DNA from: Dethiosulfovibrio salsuginis
Lineage (GTDB): Bacteria; Synergistota; Synergistia; Synergistales; Dethiosulfovibrionaceae
Assembly (NCBI RefSeq): GCF_900177735.1
Contig: NZ_FXBB01000005.1
Span: 1-64,000 of the forward strand
Length of the DNA: 64,000 nucleotides
Direction: 5' to 3'
Under the pieces are notes generated by a model. The model ran no database searches, was not told the origin of the DNA, and saw nothing but the letters and a program-made list of their open reading frames with translations. The position numbers were made by a program, and so were the translations under genes. Shown one piece after another: positions 25,857 to 32,996 of this stretch (position 1 is the first letter of the stretch; each line of letters starts with the position of its first letter).

Positions 25857-26483
25857 GTGGAACGTATAAAAGACCTTAAATACGACGACCGAGGGCTCAT
25901 ACCGGTGGTCGTCCAGGACATAGACTCGGGGCAGGTCCTCATGGTGGCCTACTCCACCGAGGAGACCCTCATGATGACCGTCGAAAAAGGGGAAATGGTT
26001 TTCTTCAGCCGATCCAGACAGGAGATATGGCACAAAGGGGCCACCAGCGGCAACACCTTGGCCCTAGTCTCCCTCCACGCCGACTGCGACAGCGACACTA
26101 TCCTGGCCCAGGTCCGTCCATCGGGACCGGCCTGCCACACAGGGGAGATCAGCTGTTTTCACAGGCCCATAACGGGAGACGACGGTGAGTCGCCGGTCTT
26201 TCTGGGAAAACTCTGGTCCTATTTGACCAAAAGGTCCAAAGCCGACCCCTCAGAGAGCTACACAGCCAGAATAGTCCAAGGGCCCATAGAGAGGGTGGCA
26301 CAAAAAATAGGGGAAGAGGGAGTGGAGACCGCCCTGGCGGTGGTCCAAAGGGACGTAGAGCAGACGGTCTACGAGACCTCCGACCTGCTGTATCACTCCA
26401 TGCTGGGGCTCATATCCCTTGGGATACCACTTGGCAGAATATGGCAGGAGCTTAAAAAAAGACACGAAGAGGACCGGAGATAA
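25857..26483 (+). CDS. hisI: Bifunctional phosphoribosyl-AMP cyclohydrolase / phosphoribosyl-ATP pyrophosphatase
   Basis: Fused HisI-HisE protein of 208 residues catalysing the second and third steps of the pathway. The HisI part (about 1-110) has WHKGATSGNT, the metal site DCDSDTILAQV and CHTGEISCF. The HisE part (about 125-205) has ARIVQGPIERVAQKIGEEGVETALA, the MazG-like pyrophosphatase helix. It starts at a GTG 2 bp after hisF. Its last codons form one arm of the operon terminator, and the stop codon sits in the loop. Confidence 0.96.
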   Translation: MERIKDLKYDDRGLIPVVVQDIDSGQVLMVAYSTEETLMMTVEKGEMVFFSRSRQEIWHKGATSGNTLALVSLHADCDSDTILAQVRPSGPACHTGEISCFHRPITGDDGESPVFLGKLWSYLTKRSKADPSESYTARIVQGPIERVAQKIGEEGVETALAVVQRDVEQTVYETSDLLYHSMLGLISLGIPLGRIWQELKKRHEEDRR

Positions 26484-26501
26484 ACTCCGGTCCTCTTCGT
26501 G
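26463..26501. terminator. Bidirectional terminator between hisIE and the lipoprotein gene
   Basis: A perfect 17-bp stem (26463-26479 with 26485-26501) surrounds ATAAA. It is followed on the plus strand by TTT. On the minus strand it is followed by two bases and then seven T (26454-26460 complement). It serves both convergent units and overlaps the hisIE coding end. Confidence 0.9.
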
Positions 26502-26502
26502 T

Positions 26503-27705
26503 TTAACGATCGACTGGTGTGTCAAAAAAATATCCCGGCCCAGACTCGGAGAGCTCTATAGATCCCTCCTCTATCCACACGCCGCCTTTGGCCCTCATAA
26601 TCGAGATAGCCCGACTAGCGGGTCTGTGGGTGACGGGGCTGACGTCCAGAGCCTGACCGGCGAGGGGAATACCTTTAACATTCGCCATAGACTTAACTAT
26701 CAGGGACACCGTCCCATCGTCGTCGGACCCCTCAAGAGCCCCTATTATCCACCGACATGCGGCGTAAGCCTTGGCCGCCAGCAGAGAATCTCCGACCCTT
26801 ACTCTGGTCGAATCCCACACATCGGTCTTGAGCCGTCTAAGGTCTCTGTCCTGCTTGAGCACAGGCCAATCCTGATCGACGGAGAAAATGCCGTCCAGCA
26901 GGACAACTCCCGAACGGGCGGCCCCAGCGGACCAGACAGGTATAGTCCTGTTTACGTTTCTCAGCTGACGGTACATCTCTCTGGTGGACATATCGTCCAT
27001 CCAGATAACCATCATATCCGCCCCAAAACCGAGCATCTCCTGGATCACCATATTGTAGGAATCCTGCCCCCCTCCGGCAATCCAGAATATCTCCGGGTCC
27101 ATTCCCTTTTTGGAGAGGCCCTCAGCGGTAGCCCTGGCACCTCGGGAAAGGTAGGGAGTCAGCATATCGGAAAACAACGCAACCTCGCTGGCAGGGGGAA
27201 GGACCGAGCTGGACATCTCCACCGAAGCCCTGGTGATGAAGCTCTTATGAAGCTGGAGGGCGAAGACCCCATCCTGAACCCCACCGGAAGACGATCTTAT
27301 TGACGTATCCGAATCGTCGGCCAAAAGCAGAGGGGGATAACCGGGCCTCCAGGCCTCGACCAAAGCTCCGTTGGTCGAGGGGCCGGCAAAGGACAACACC
27401 GCCCGATAGCCCGACCGACTCCAGTCTCTCCAGCTAGCAACAGGGTCCCCTATATCGTCCTTTTTTAGCTCAAATAAAATATCTCTGCCTCTGATGCCTT
27501 GAACGGAGTCGTTAATCTGCGATTGAGAGTAGGAAACAACAGGTGAAATAGACTGGCCACTTGGACCACTCCAACCATCGGAGGGAGACAACACCAGGAC
27601 AGGCCAGACCCACCCCTCCTTCAAGCCTCTCGCTACGCTATCTCCAAAGGCACAACCTTGAAGAGACATCAGAAGCAGGACGACAAAGAGGGCCCTCAAT
27701 CTCAC
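26503..27705 (-). CDS. Putative periplasmic-binding-like lipoprotein
   Basis: The 400-residue protein has a lipoprotein signal with lipobox LQGC at about residues 14-17, so it is predicted to be membrane-anchored outside the cytoplasm. The body resembles the type I periplasmic-binding (LivJ-like) fold, with alternating strands and helices such as [20 protein letters not shown], a mid segment around [38 protein letters not shown], and a late [14 protein letters not shown]. No permease or ATPase genes adjoin it. A specific ligand cannot be named. It starts at a GTG overlapping the upstream stop codon (GTGA). Confidence 0.6.
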   Translation of the reverse strand: MRLRALFVVLLLMSLQGCAFGDSVARGLKEGWVWPVLVLSPSDGWSGPSGQSISPVVSYSQSQINDSVQGIRGRDILFELKKDDIGDPVASWRDWSRSGYRAVLSFAGPSTNGALVEAWRPGYPPLLLADDSDTSIRSSSGGVQDGVFALQLHKSFITRASVEMSSSVLPPASEVALFSDMLTPYLSRGARATAEGLSKKGMDPEIFWIAGGGQDSYNMVIQEMLGFGADMMVIWMDDMSTREMYRQLRNVNRTIPVWSAGAARSGVVLLDGIFSVDQDWPVLKQDRDLRRLKTDVWDSTRVRVGDSLLAAKAYAACRWIIGALEGSDDDGTVSLIVKSMANVKGIPLAGQALDVSPVTHRPASRAISIMRAKGGVWIEEGSIELSESGPGYFFDTPVDR

Positions 27706-28199
27706 CGCTTATAACCTATAACGTTTTTAAGAAGGTCCACCCTCTTAGCGGCATCATCATCGGTTTCGATGCCCTTAGGGACGTAACCGTCTACCACTCC
27801 CACTATGCCACGGCCCTGATCGGTATCGGCGATTATTACCTGAAGGGGATTGGCGGTAGCGGCGAAAATTCTGCATACCTCCTGACAGGACTTCACCCTG
27901 TCCAGGACGTTTATGGGATATCCGTTTCGCATCATTATGACGAACGAGTGACCTGCGGAAAGAAGACAGGCGTTCTCCGCCGCAAGATCGGTCAGATCCT
28001 CACGGTTGCCGTCCTTTCTGACCAGACACTCTCCAGAAGCCTCACAGAAAGCTATTCCGAACTCAAGGGTCGGCGACGACGTCACCAGGGCCTCGTAAAG
28101 ATCCTCAACGGTCTTTATGAAATGACTCTGCCCCAGAATAACGTTGCAACCCTCGGGAATAACCATCTCCGCGATGCTCCATCCTTTGATTTCAGCCAT
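27702..28199 (-). CDS. Adenosine-specific kinase family protein
   Basis: The 165-residue protein matches the small conserved family annotated as adenosine-specific kinase (PF04008). Visible hallmarks are [76 protein letters not shown] and [10 protein letters not shown]. The family is typical of archaea and some anaerobic bacteria; the enzymatic assignment rests on limited structural work. It is translationally coupled to the downstream lipoprotein gene, and the two may share a function that cannot be read here. Confidence 0.85.
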   Translation of the reverse strand: MAEIKGWSIAEMVIPEGCNVILGQSHFIKTVEDLYEALVTSSPTLEFGIAFCEASGECLVRKDGNREDLTDLAAENACLLSAGHSFVIMMRNGYPINVLDRVKSCQEVCRIFAATANPLQVIIADTDQGRGIVGVVDGYVPKGIETDDDAAKRVDLLKNVIGYKR

Positions 28200-28215
28200 A
28201 ATAAATAGTGCCTCC

Positions 28216-29079
28216 TTAGATATATTTTAGATTTTCGGAATGAAAATCTAAAAGCCTGCGAACCAAAACCGAGGGGCCATCCTCCTCGGGGGGAGGGACC
28301 ACCCAGTGAGCCACCGAAAGCAGATCCTCAGGAGCGGAAGAAACGGCGACGGCCATATCTGCGAACTTTAAAAGCTCCAGATCGTTTTCGTTATCTCCCA
28401 CAGCCACTATAGTATGATACTTAATCTCGGAAAAATCAAGCCATCTCTCCAGAGCTTTTCCCTTACTCACACCCTGAGGCAGGACATCTACAAAGCCATC
28501 TCCGGCCAGAACGACCTCCGTTGTACCTTCAAACCTCCGTCGAAGATCTCTGGACACAGCACCTGCCAGGGAGCCAGTGGGATCGAAGAACATCACCCTG
28601 AAAATCTCTCCCTCCGGTATTATCGGATCGGTCAGCATAGGAGAATAGGACAGCCCAGTTCGATCGAAAAACGCCATAGTCTTGACGTCCTGAGGACGGC
28701 AGAAGACGATCTCGTCTCCCATGACCTGGACCTCAAGTCCGTACTCCCAGCCTGCACTGAGAATCGCCAAAGCCAACTCTCGGTCCATGGTCCTCTCCCA
28801 CAGAGCCCGGCCATTTCGGTCCATAACCCTACCTCCGTCGTAGACCACCGCAGGCAGATCGGAGCCTAAAGACTCCATGTGGGAAAGGGAGGTCGACAGA
28901 GTTCGCCCCGTCGCTACCATGACATCCCATCCGGCGGAGATAAGCCCCTCTATAGAGTCGGAGGTAGCCTTTGAGATTCTATCGGAACGATCGACCATAG
29001 TGCCGTCCAGATCGGTCACCAGAAGACGGCGAAAGGGCCCCGTCGATCGACGAGACCCTTTATCTTTAGGCGAAATCAA
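28216..29079 (-). CDS. HAD-superfamily Cof-type phosphatase
   Basis: Haloacid-dehalogenase-like hydrolase of about 287 residues, Cof subfamily, probably acting on a sugar or nucleotide phosphate. Motif I is [11 protein letters not shown], motif II is VATGRTLS, the Lys of motif III lies in [12 protein letters not shown], and motif IV is [12 protein letters not shown]. The large C2B cap lies between motifs II and III. The TTG start overlaps the stop codon of the OmpH-like gene; a start some residues downstream, before [10 protein letters not shown], cannot be excluded. Confidence 0.87.
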   Translation of the reverse strand: MISPKDKGSRRSTGPFRRLLVTDLDGTMVDRSDRISKATSDSIEGLISAGWDVMVATGRTLSTSLSHMESLGSDLPAVVYDGGRVMDRNGRALWERTMDRELALAILSAGWEYGLEVQVMGDEIVFCRPQDVKTMAFFDRTGLSYSPMLTDPIIPEGEIFRVMFFDPTGSLAGAVSRDLRRRFEGTTEVVLAGDGFVDVLPQGVSKGKALERWLDFSEIKYHTIVAVGDNENDLELLKFADMAVAVSSAPEDLLSVAHWVVPPPEEDGPSVLVRRLLDFHSENLKYI

Positions 29080-29516
29080 TTGGACGCGTTCATCTTCTTC
29101 AGCTGCTGGATGACGTCCTCGGTGACATCGATCCCTCCGAAGAACACCTGAGCCTTATCGAGAATCACTGTGACGCCCTTGGCCTTCGCCACGGTGCGGA
29201 TAGCCAGGTTTATCTCCTTGAAGAGGGGGGCCATAAGGGTCTGCTCCTCCACTGCGGCCTCCTGCTTCTTGGTGGCGTAGATCTCCGCCTTCACCTTGTT
29301 GTCGGTGGCCTTCTCTATTGCGGACTTAGCCTCGTTCTGCTTGGCCTCAAGGACCGCCTGTACTCTCTTGGTTACCTGCTCGAACTTAGGGTGCTGAAAG
29401 AGAATCTTCTGGGGCTCTATAACACCGATCTTCTCCGCTGCCAGGGCCACAGAGGAAAGGGCCATTGCGAACAGAACTCCCAGAGCTACCAACCTGACGG
29501 ACTTTACAACACGCAT
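29076..29516 (-). CDS. OmpH/Skp-like periplasmic chaperone
   Basis: Predicted periplasmic chaperone for outer-membrane proteins, 146 residues. The signal peptide spans about residues 1-27 and ends near SSVALAAEK. A long charged coiled-coil region follows (about 50-110), then a short C-terminal strand region with VTVILDKAQVFFGGIDVTEDVIQQL, the usual end of OmpH-family proteins. The ATG of MRVVKSVRLV is chosen because GAGGAGG precedes it; a longer frame starts 11 codons earlier. Its presence supports a diderm envelope. Confidence 0.85.
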   Translation of the reverse strand: MRVVKSVRLVALGVLFAMALSSVALAAEKIGVIEPQKILFQHPKFEQVTKRVQAVLEAKQNEAKSAIEKATDNKVKAEIYATKKQEAAVEEQTLMAPLFKEINLAIRTVAKAKGVTVILDKAQVFFGGIDVTEDVIQQLKKMNASN

Positions 29517-29608
29517 ACAAAAAAACCTCCTCGAATTATTTCTTTCCACGCCTCCAAAGGAAAGCGATCTGAACTCTTGTCTAAAAGCCCCTATATTACT
29601 GGGGAAAA

Positions 29609-29637
29609 ATTCTACATCCTAAGTCACCGTAAGTCCA
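29609..29637 (-). promoter_or_regulatory. Candidate promoter of the ompH-HAD unit
   Basis: Minus-strand TGGACT (29632-29637) and TAGAAT (29609-29614) are separated by 17 bp, with 4 of 6 and 5 of 6 matches to sigma-70 consensus. They lie about 95 bp upstream of the OmpH-like start codon. Confidence 0.5.
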
Positions 29638-29663
29638 CCGTAAAAATGCCTAATTCCTATAAA

Positions 29664-30260
29664 TTAGTGTTTTCTTCCGCCAGCCTGAGACCTAAGATAG
29701 GACACCGCATCGGAAACCTTGTCCAGAAGGGGAGGGACCTCTTCCCTCAGGACCAAAGCGGGCTTAAAGGTCTTGCCTGCCTCAAAAGATCCTACAATGG
29801 ATTCCATTATGGCCTCCAGTTCGCCTCGGGCCTTCTCAAAGCCCGCAAAGGCCTTTTCCTTCCCGCTACAACCCAGAAGCGAAGCGCACCGGCTAACGGC
29901 ACTGAGGACCCAGTCCAACCCCTCCATTGCCTGAACCGACAGGGCCATAGCCTCGTCGATCTTCTCCTGCTCCAACAGGTCGGCCACATCGACCACTCCC
30001 TTACGAAGCTTAGGGATATACTTTTCCGCCGAAAGCAGGGACTGAACCACCAAATCGCCGATCTCCATAGAGACGAACTCCACCACCGATCCACCTTCGG
30101 TAGCCACAAAAGCCTGGGGATCCATCTCAACTCCGTCGATAAGGATAGAAGAGACAACCCTGCTCTGTCCAGCCAGTATAGAGGACACTTTTTGATAGAC
30201 TTCTCCTTTATCGACCTCGTCAAGAGCCAGATCTACACCGTCAAGAACGATTTTCTCCAT
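29664..30260 (-). CDS. Conserved-looking protein of unknown function
   Basis: No family was recognised for this 198-residue protein. The first 75 residues look like alternating strands (VVSSILIDGVEMDPQAF, VVEFVSMEIGDLVV). The rest is strongly helical (about 80-198: YIPKLRKGVVDVADLLEQEKIDEAMAL, then FEKARGELEAIMESIVGSF and VPPLLDKVSDAVSYL). There is no signal peptide or membrane segment. GGAGGTG precedes the ATG, codon use looks like that of the neighbours, and it is transcribed toward the OmpH-like gene about 150 bp away. It is a real gene by these criteria, but its role is unknown. Confidence 0.75.
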   Translation of the reverse strand: MEKIVLDGVDLALDEVDKGEVYQKVSSILAGQSRVVSSILIDGVEMDPQAFVATEGGSVVEFVSMEIGDLVVQSLLSAEKYIPKLRKGVVDVADLLEQEKIDEAMALSVQAMEGLDWVLSAVSRCASLLGCSGKEKAFAGFEKARGELEAIMESIVGSFEAGKTFKPALVLREEVPPLLDKVSDAVSYLRSQAGGRKH

Positions 30261-30360
30261 AAAAACACCTCCGATTTATCCCAACGATTATACCAGTAGA
30301 TAGGGCAATATTAACACAAAAAACTAGGTCTTAGGTCTCTTAACTAAATCCACCAGGCCC

Positions 30361-30464
30361 AAAATACTCGCTGGACCGTAGCAGCTTTATTCGAGCTTAC
30401 CGGTCTGCCGATGGAGAAGGTTCAGGACGTAATCAAAAAAACCTGCCTTGTATCCTGTGTCTAA
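30361..30464 (+). pseudogene. Broken C-terminal tail of a third Rpn-type gene
   Basis: In the frame of 30375 the sequence reads TVAALFELTGLPMEKVQDVI and then reaches a stop at 30462. This matches the tail of the adjacent rpn gene (ISELTGLSMEKVEDI) and of the second one (ISNLLDLPLEKVKDI). Upstream, the matching KIL segment is in another frame, so this is a frameshifted remnant with no body left. Confidence 0.7.
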
Positions 30465-30476
30465 CTGGACTAGAAT
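30448..30476 (+). promoter_or_regulatory. Candidate promoter of the first rpn gene
   Basis: TTGTAT (30448-30453) and TAGAAT (30471-30476) are separated by 17 bp. The -10 abuts the ATG at 30477, so initiation about 7 bases later would fall on the next in-frame ATG (30483). A leaderless transcript starting at residue 3 is therefore likely. No Shine-Dalgarno sequence is seen. Confidence 0.4.
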
Positions 30477-31523
30477 ATGGATATGGGACAAACCGACTTA
30501 GGATATAAAGACTTATTTTCAAACAAAGAGATGGTGAAAGATCTTCTGACTGGATTTGTAAAGGAAGAGTGGATAGAGGAACTGGACTTCTCCAGGATGG
30601 ATCGAGTCTCCGGGACATACGTCTCCGACGACCTTCGGGAAAGACAGGATGACATGGTCTGGAAGATAGGCTTCCGAGACAAGTGGATGTACATCTATAT
30701 CCTTCTGGAGTTTCAGACCACTGTGGATTACTGGATGGGAGTGAGGCTCCTGACCTATATCGGACTGCTGTACCAGGATCTCATAAAAACTGGGGCTATC
30801 GATAAGAAGGAGGGACTCCCCCCGGTGCTGCCTCTGGTGCTCTACTCCGGCAAAAGACGTTGGACCGCTCCGATCTCTTTGGATAAACTGTTTACTAAAA
30901 TCCCCCTAGGGCTGGACGTATACCAGCCCAGTTTTCGCTACTTTCTTATGGACGAAGGAAGATACGACGATAAAGATCTAGATATGCCAAAAAACCTGGT
31001 AGCGGCACTGATCAGGATGGGAAACAGCCCTTCCATTCACGATCTCCGTACGGTTATAGGGGAACTTGTAGACTGGCTTAAACTCCCGGAACACAAGAGA
31101 ATACAGAGGTCTTTCATTGTTTTCCTGAGAAATGGACTGCTCTCCAAGAGGATACCAGGAAAGGACTTCTCGGATTGCGAGGATTTACTGGAGGTGGATA
31201 CTATGCTTGCAGAAAAGGTAAAAGACTGGACCAGAGCCTGGGAAAAAGAGGGCCTACGAAAAGGGATGCGCCGAGGACGTCGAGTGGGTATAGCACAAGG
31301 CAGACAAGAAGGCATAGTGAAAGGCAGAGAGGAAGGTAGAGAGGAAGGCAGAGAGGAAGGCAGAGAGGAAGGCAGAGAAAAGGGCCTCATCCAGACTGCC
31401 ATAAAGATGCTGGATAAAAACATGGACCTCGCCATCATCTCCGAGCTCACCGGTCTGTCGATGGAGAAGGTAGAGGACATCTCCCGAAACAGGGACAAAT
31501 ACACCGTAATGCTCGATGGATAA
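30477..31523 (+). CDS. Rpn-family PD-(D/E)XK nuclease (Transposase_31/YhgA type)
   Basis: The 348-residue protein has the Rpn/YhgA layout. YKDLFSNKEMVKDLLTGFV at the N-terminus is typical, followed by the nuclease core: Asp in RQDDMVWKI and Glu-X-Gln in YILLEFQTTVDYWM, matching the PD-(D/E)XK metal site. A helical middle region follows, then a charged C-terminal tail with tandem GREE repeats and LTGLSMEKVEDI. Such proteins cut DNA and, in E. coli, promote recombination or act as phage-defence toxins; that role here is inferred. Translation may begin at residue 3. A strong internal start exists at residue 243. The GREE repeats can change length by slippage. Confidence 0.85.
   Translation: MDMGQTDLGYKDLFSNKEMVKDLLTGFVKEEWIEELDFSRMDRVSGTYVSDDLRERQDDMVWKIGFRDKWMYIYILLEFQTTVDYWMGVRLLTYIGLLYQDLIKTGAIDKKEGLPPVLPLVLYSGKRRWTAPISLDKLFTKIPLGLDVYQPSFRYFLMDEGRYDDKDLDMPKNLVAALIRMGNSPSIHDLRTVIGELVDWLKLPEHKRIQRSFIVFLRNGLLSKRIPGKDFSDCEDLLEVDTMLAEKVKDWTRAWEKEGLRKGMRRGRRVGIAQGRQEGIVKGREEGREEGREEGREEGREKGLIQTAIKMLDKNMDLAIISELTGLSMEKVEDISRNRDKYTVMLDG
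31203..31523 (+). other. Candidate internal translation product of the first rpn gene
   Basis: In-frame ATG at residue 243 of the first rpn gene, preceded by GGAGGTGG with a spacing of about 7 bases. This is better than any signal at the gene's own start. It would give a 106-residue protein consisting of the C-terminal tail with the GREE repeats. This is the arrangement reported for E. coli Rpn genes, where the short form (RpnS) neutralises the full-length nuclease. Confidence 0.55.
31321..31380 (+). repeat. Five 12-bp tandem units inside the first rpn gene
   Basis: The unit AAGGCAGAGAGG is repeated five times with one or two substitutions. It encodes GREE repeats in frame, so gain or loss of units keeps the reading frame while changing tail length. 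Confidence 0.9.
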
Positions 31524-31525
31524 CT

Positions 31526-31557
31526 ATCGGCCTGCCCCACACCTGGGACAGGCCGAT
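31526..31557 (+). terminator. Hairpin after the first rpn gene
   Basis: ATCGGCCTG pairs with CAGGCCGAT, and the stem continues through CCC/GGG across a bulge, 3 bp past the stop codon. It has no immediate T run (TTTTT begins about 13 bases later), so terminator activity is uncertain. Confidence 0.4.
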
Positions 31558-31647
31558 TATCTTGGATTCTATTTTTGATAACCAGACTACGTCTCATTCT
31601 TCTTCACGCTTGCGTGAAACACTTTCAACCTCAACCCTTCATCAACT

Positions 31648-31823
31648 CCGGCAGGATAGATGTTGCCCTGTCCTAATCCTCCTCCGACAGGCCCACGTAG
31701 ATGGGAAGGGATATCTCAATGGAGTAGAACCGCTCGGCCACGGGAAAATCGCCGGGAGGGTAGCCAAAGCTTCCCAGACGTCGTTCGCCCTCAAATGCTC
31801 GAAAAGCTTAGTCCTTAATCTCT
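31648..31823 (-). pseudogene. Decayed duplicate of the pseC 3' end
   Basis: This stretch is a near copy of the last part of pseC (roughly 33015-33225): shared blocks include the CTCCGACAGGCCCACGTAGA and CGCTCGGCCACGGGAAAATC strings. About 65 bp of the source are missing near the middle, and there are several substitutions. It encodes no intact frame. It lies between the two rpn genes, so the second rpn gene is flanked by pseC-derived sequence on both sides. Confidence 0.85.
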
Positions 31824-31857
31824 AGCAACTTTATGTCCAATGACTTCCATAGTCTCT

Positions 31858-31886
31858 CTGGCAGTTATTACCTAAAGTGCTAAAAT
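31858..31886 (+). promoter_or_regulatory. Candidate promoter of the second rpn gene
   Basis: CTGGCA (31858-31863) and TAAAAT (31881-31886) are separated by 17 bp, with 4 of 6 and 5 of 6 matches to the sigma-70 consensus. They lie 34 bp before the TTG start, which has its own GGAGGTGA. Confidence 0.5.
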
Positions 31887-31920
31887 AGAGCTATAGCTAG
31901 TATCTGGAGGTGAATCAGGA

Positions 31921-32937
31921 TTGGCGAAAAAGCAGAGTTCAAACCAAGGACAGGACGATTCCCTGTGGAAAGACCTTCTGGAGCGTTTTTTCGTTCCCAT
32001 GATACAGGTCGTCCTGCCGGATATGGCGGAGGACCTGGACCACTCCAGGCCCGTGGAGTTCTTGAACAAGGAAATGACCAGCTTAGCCCTGAACACCGAG
32101 AAAAATCCGACCCCTAAACAGTACGTTGACATGCTGGCGGACGTGCCCCTGATCAACGGTGAGAATGCCTGTATACTGCTCCACGTCGAGGTCCAGGGCA
32201 AAGGCGGCAAAGAGGACCTTCCCACCAGGATGAACCGATACAGAAGCATACTGGAGGCCAGATATCATCGTCCTATCGTAGGTCTGGCGATAATAACCTC
32301 CCCTATAGGGGAAAAACAATCCAAAGGGCTGTACCACTGGAAGATGTACGGGACAGAGGTTCTCTATCGATATTCGGTCCTAAATGCCTACGAAGGAGAC
32401 GTGGAAAAACTCTCAGCCAGCGCAAACCCCTTCGACCTAGCTCATTTGGCGGCGATAAGGGCCTGGGAATGTCGTAAAAAAGGGGTCAGTAAGCTACGAT
32501 ACCTGAAGGAACTGGTTATAATCCTTAGGAACAGAGGCTGGCAGGAACACGAAAAAGCCCAGCTTGTCACCTTTATGGAGGGCATCGTCCGAATATACGA
32601 CCCAGATAATCCCCAGGAATACCTGGAATGGATAGCTTTTCTTCAGGAGGAAAAGGAGGCAGGAGCCATGTACGTAAGCCTGATGGAGAGAAAAGGAATA
32701 AAAGAGGGAAAAAGAGAGGGCATACGCAGAGGTCTAGAGCGAGGAATGCAAAGAGGCATAAAAAAAGGCAGGCAGGAAGGCAGACAGGAGGGGGTCATTC
32801 AGGCGGTCATCAAGATGCTCGAAAAGGGTACAGACATCCAAACAATCTCCAACCTACTGGACCTGCCACTTGAAAAGGTCAAAGACATCTCGGATAACAG
32901 GGAAAAATACGCCGCCGAACTGGAAATGGGAAAATAG
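31921..32937 (+). CDS. Second Rpn-family nuclease-like protein
   Basis: The 338-residue protein has the Rpn outline but is clearly different from its neighbour. The N-terminal WKDLLERFFVPMIQVVLPDMAEDLD is followed by the core ILLHVEVQGKGGKEDLPTRMNRYRS, with the Glu-X-Gln of the PD-(D/E)XK fold. A helical region comes next, then a Lys/Arg/Glu/Gly-rich tail (KEGKREGIRRGLERGMQRGIKKGRQEG) ending LDLPLEKVKDISDNREKYAAEL, homologous to the tail of the first rpn gene. The start is a TTG 7 bases behind GGAGGTGA. A strong internal start lies at residue 250. Confidence 0.82.
   Translation: MAKKQSSNQGQDDSLWKDLLERFFVPMIQVVLPDMAEDLDHSRPVEFLNKEMTSLALNTEKNPTPKQYVDMLADVPLINGENACILLHVEVQGKGGKEDLPTRMNRYRSILEARYHRPIVGLAIITSPIGEKQSKGLYHWKMYGTEVLYRYSVLNAYEGDVEKLSASANPFDLAHLAAIRAWECRKKGVSKLRYLKELVIILRNRGWQEHEKAQLVTFMEGIVRIYDPDNPQEYLEWIAFLQEEKEAGAMYVSLMERKGIKEGKREGIRRGLERGMQRGIKKGRQEGRQEGVIQAVIKMLEKGTDIQTISNLLDLPLEKVKDISDNREKYAAELEMGK
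32668..32937 (+). other. Candidate internal translation product of the second rpn gene
   Basis: In-frame ATG at residue 250, preceded by AGGAGG with an 8-base spacing. It would yield an 89-residue C-terminal protein (MYVSLMERKGIKEG onward). The upstream GA-rich codons also encode QEEKEAG, so the match could be partly coincidental. The parallel site in the first rpn gene argues for selection. Confidence 0.5.
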
Positions 32938-32941
32938 CCCA

Positions 32942-32975
32942 AGTACCTGCCTGCCCCTAGGGGCAGGCAGGTACT
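32942..32975. terminator. Long perfect palindrome between the second rpn gene and pseC
   Basis: A 34-bp exact palindrome (AGTACCTGCCTGCCCC and its complement around TA) lies between two convergent genes. Only short T tracts adjoin it (CTTTGG on the plus side), so it may be a weak bidirectional terminator. Confidence 0.55.
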
Positions 32976-32996
32976 CTTTGGTTAGCGGGAATAAGA

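Noticed and set aside
31321-31380. CRISPR-like repeats
   Set aside because: The units are 12 bp, contiguous without spacers and in frame inside the rpn gene.
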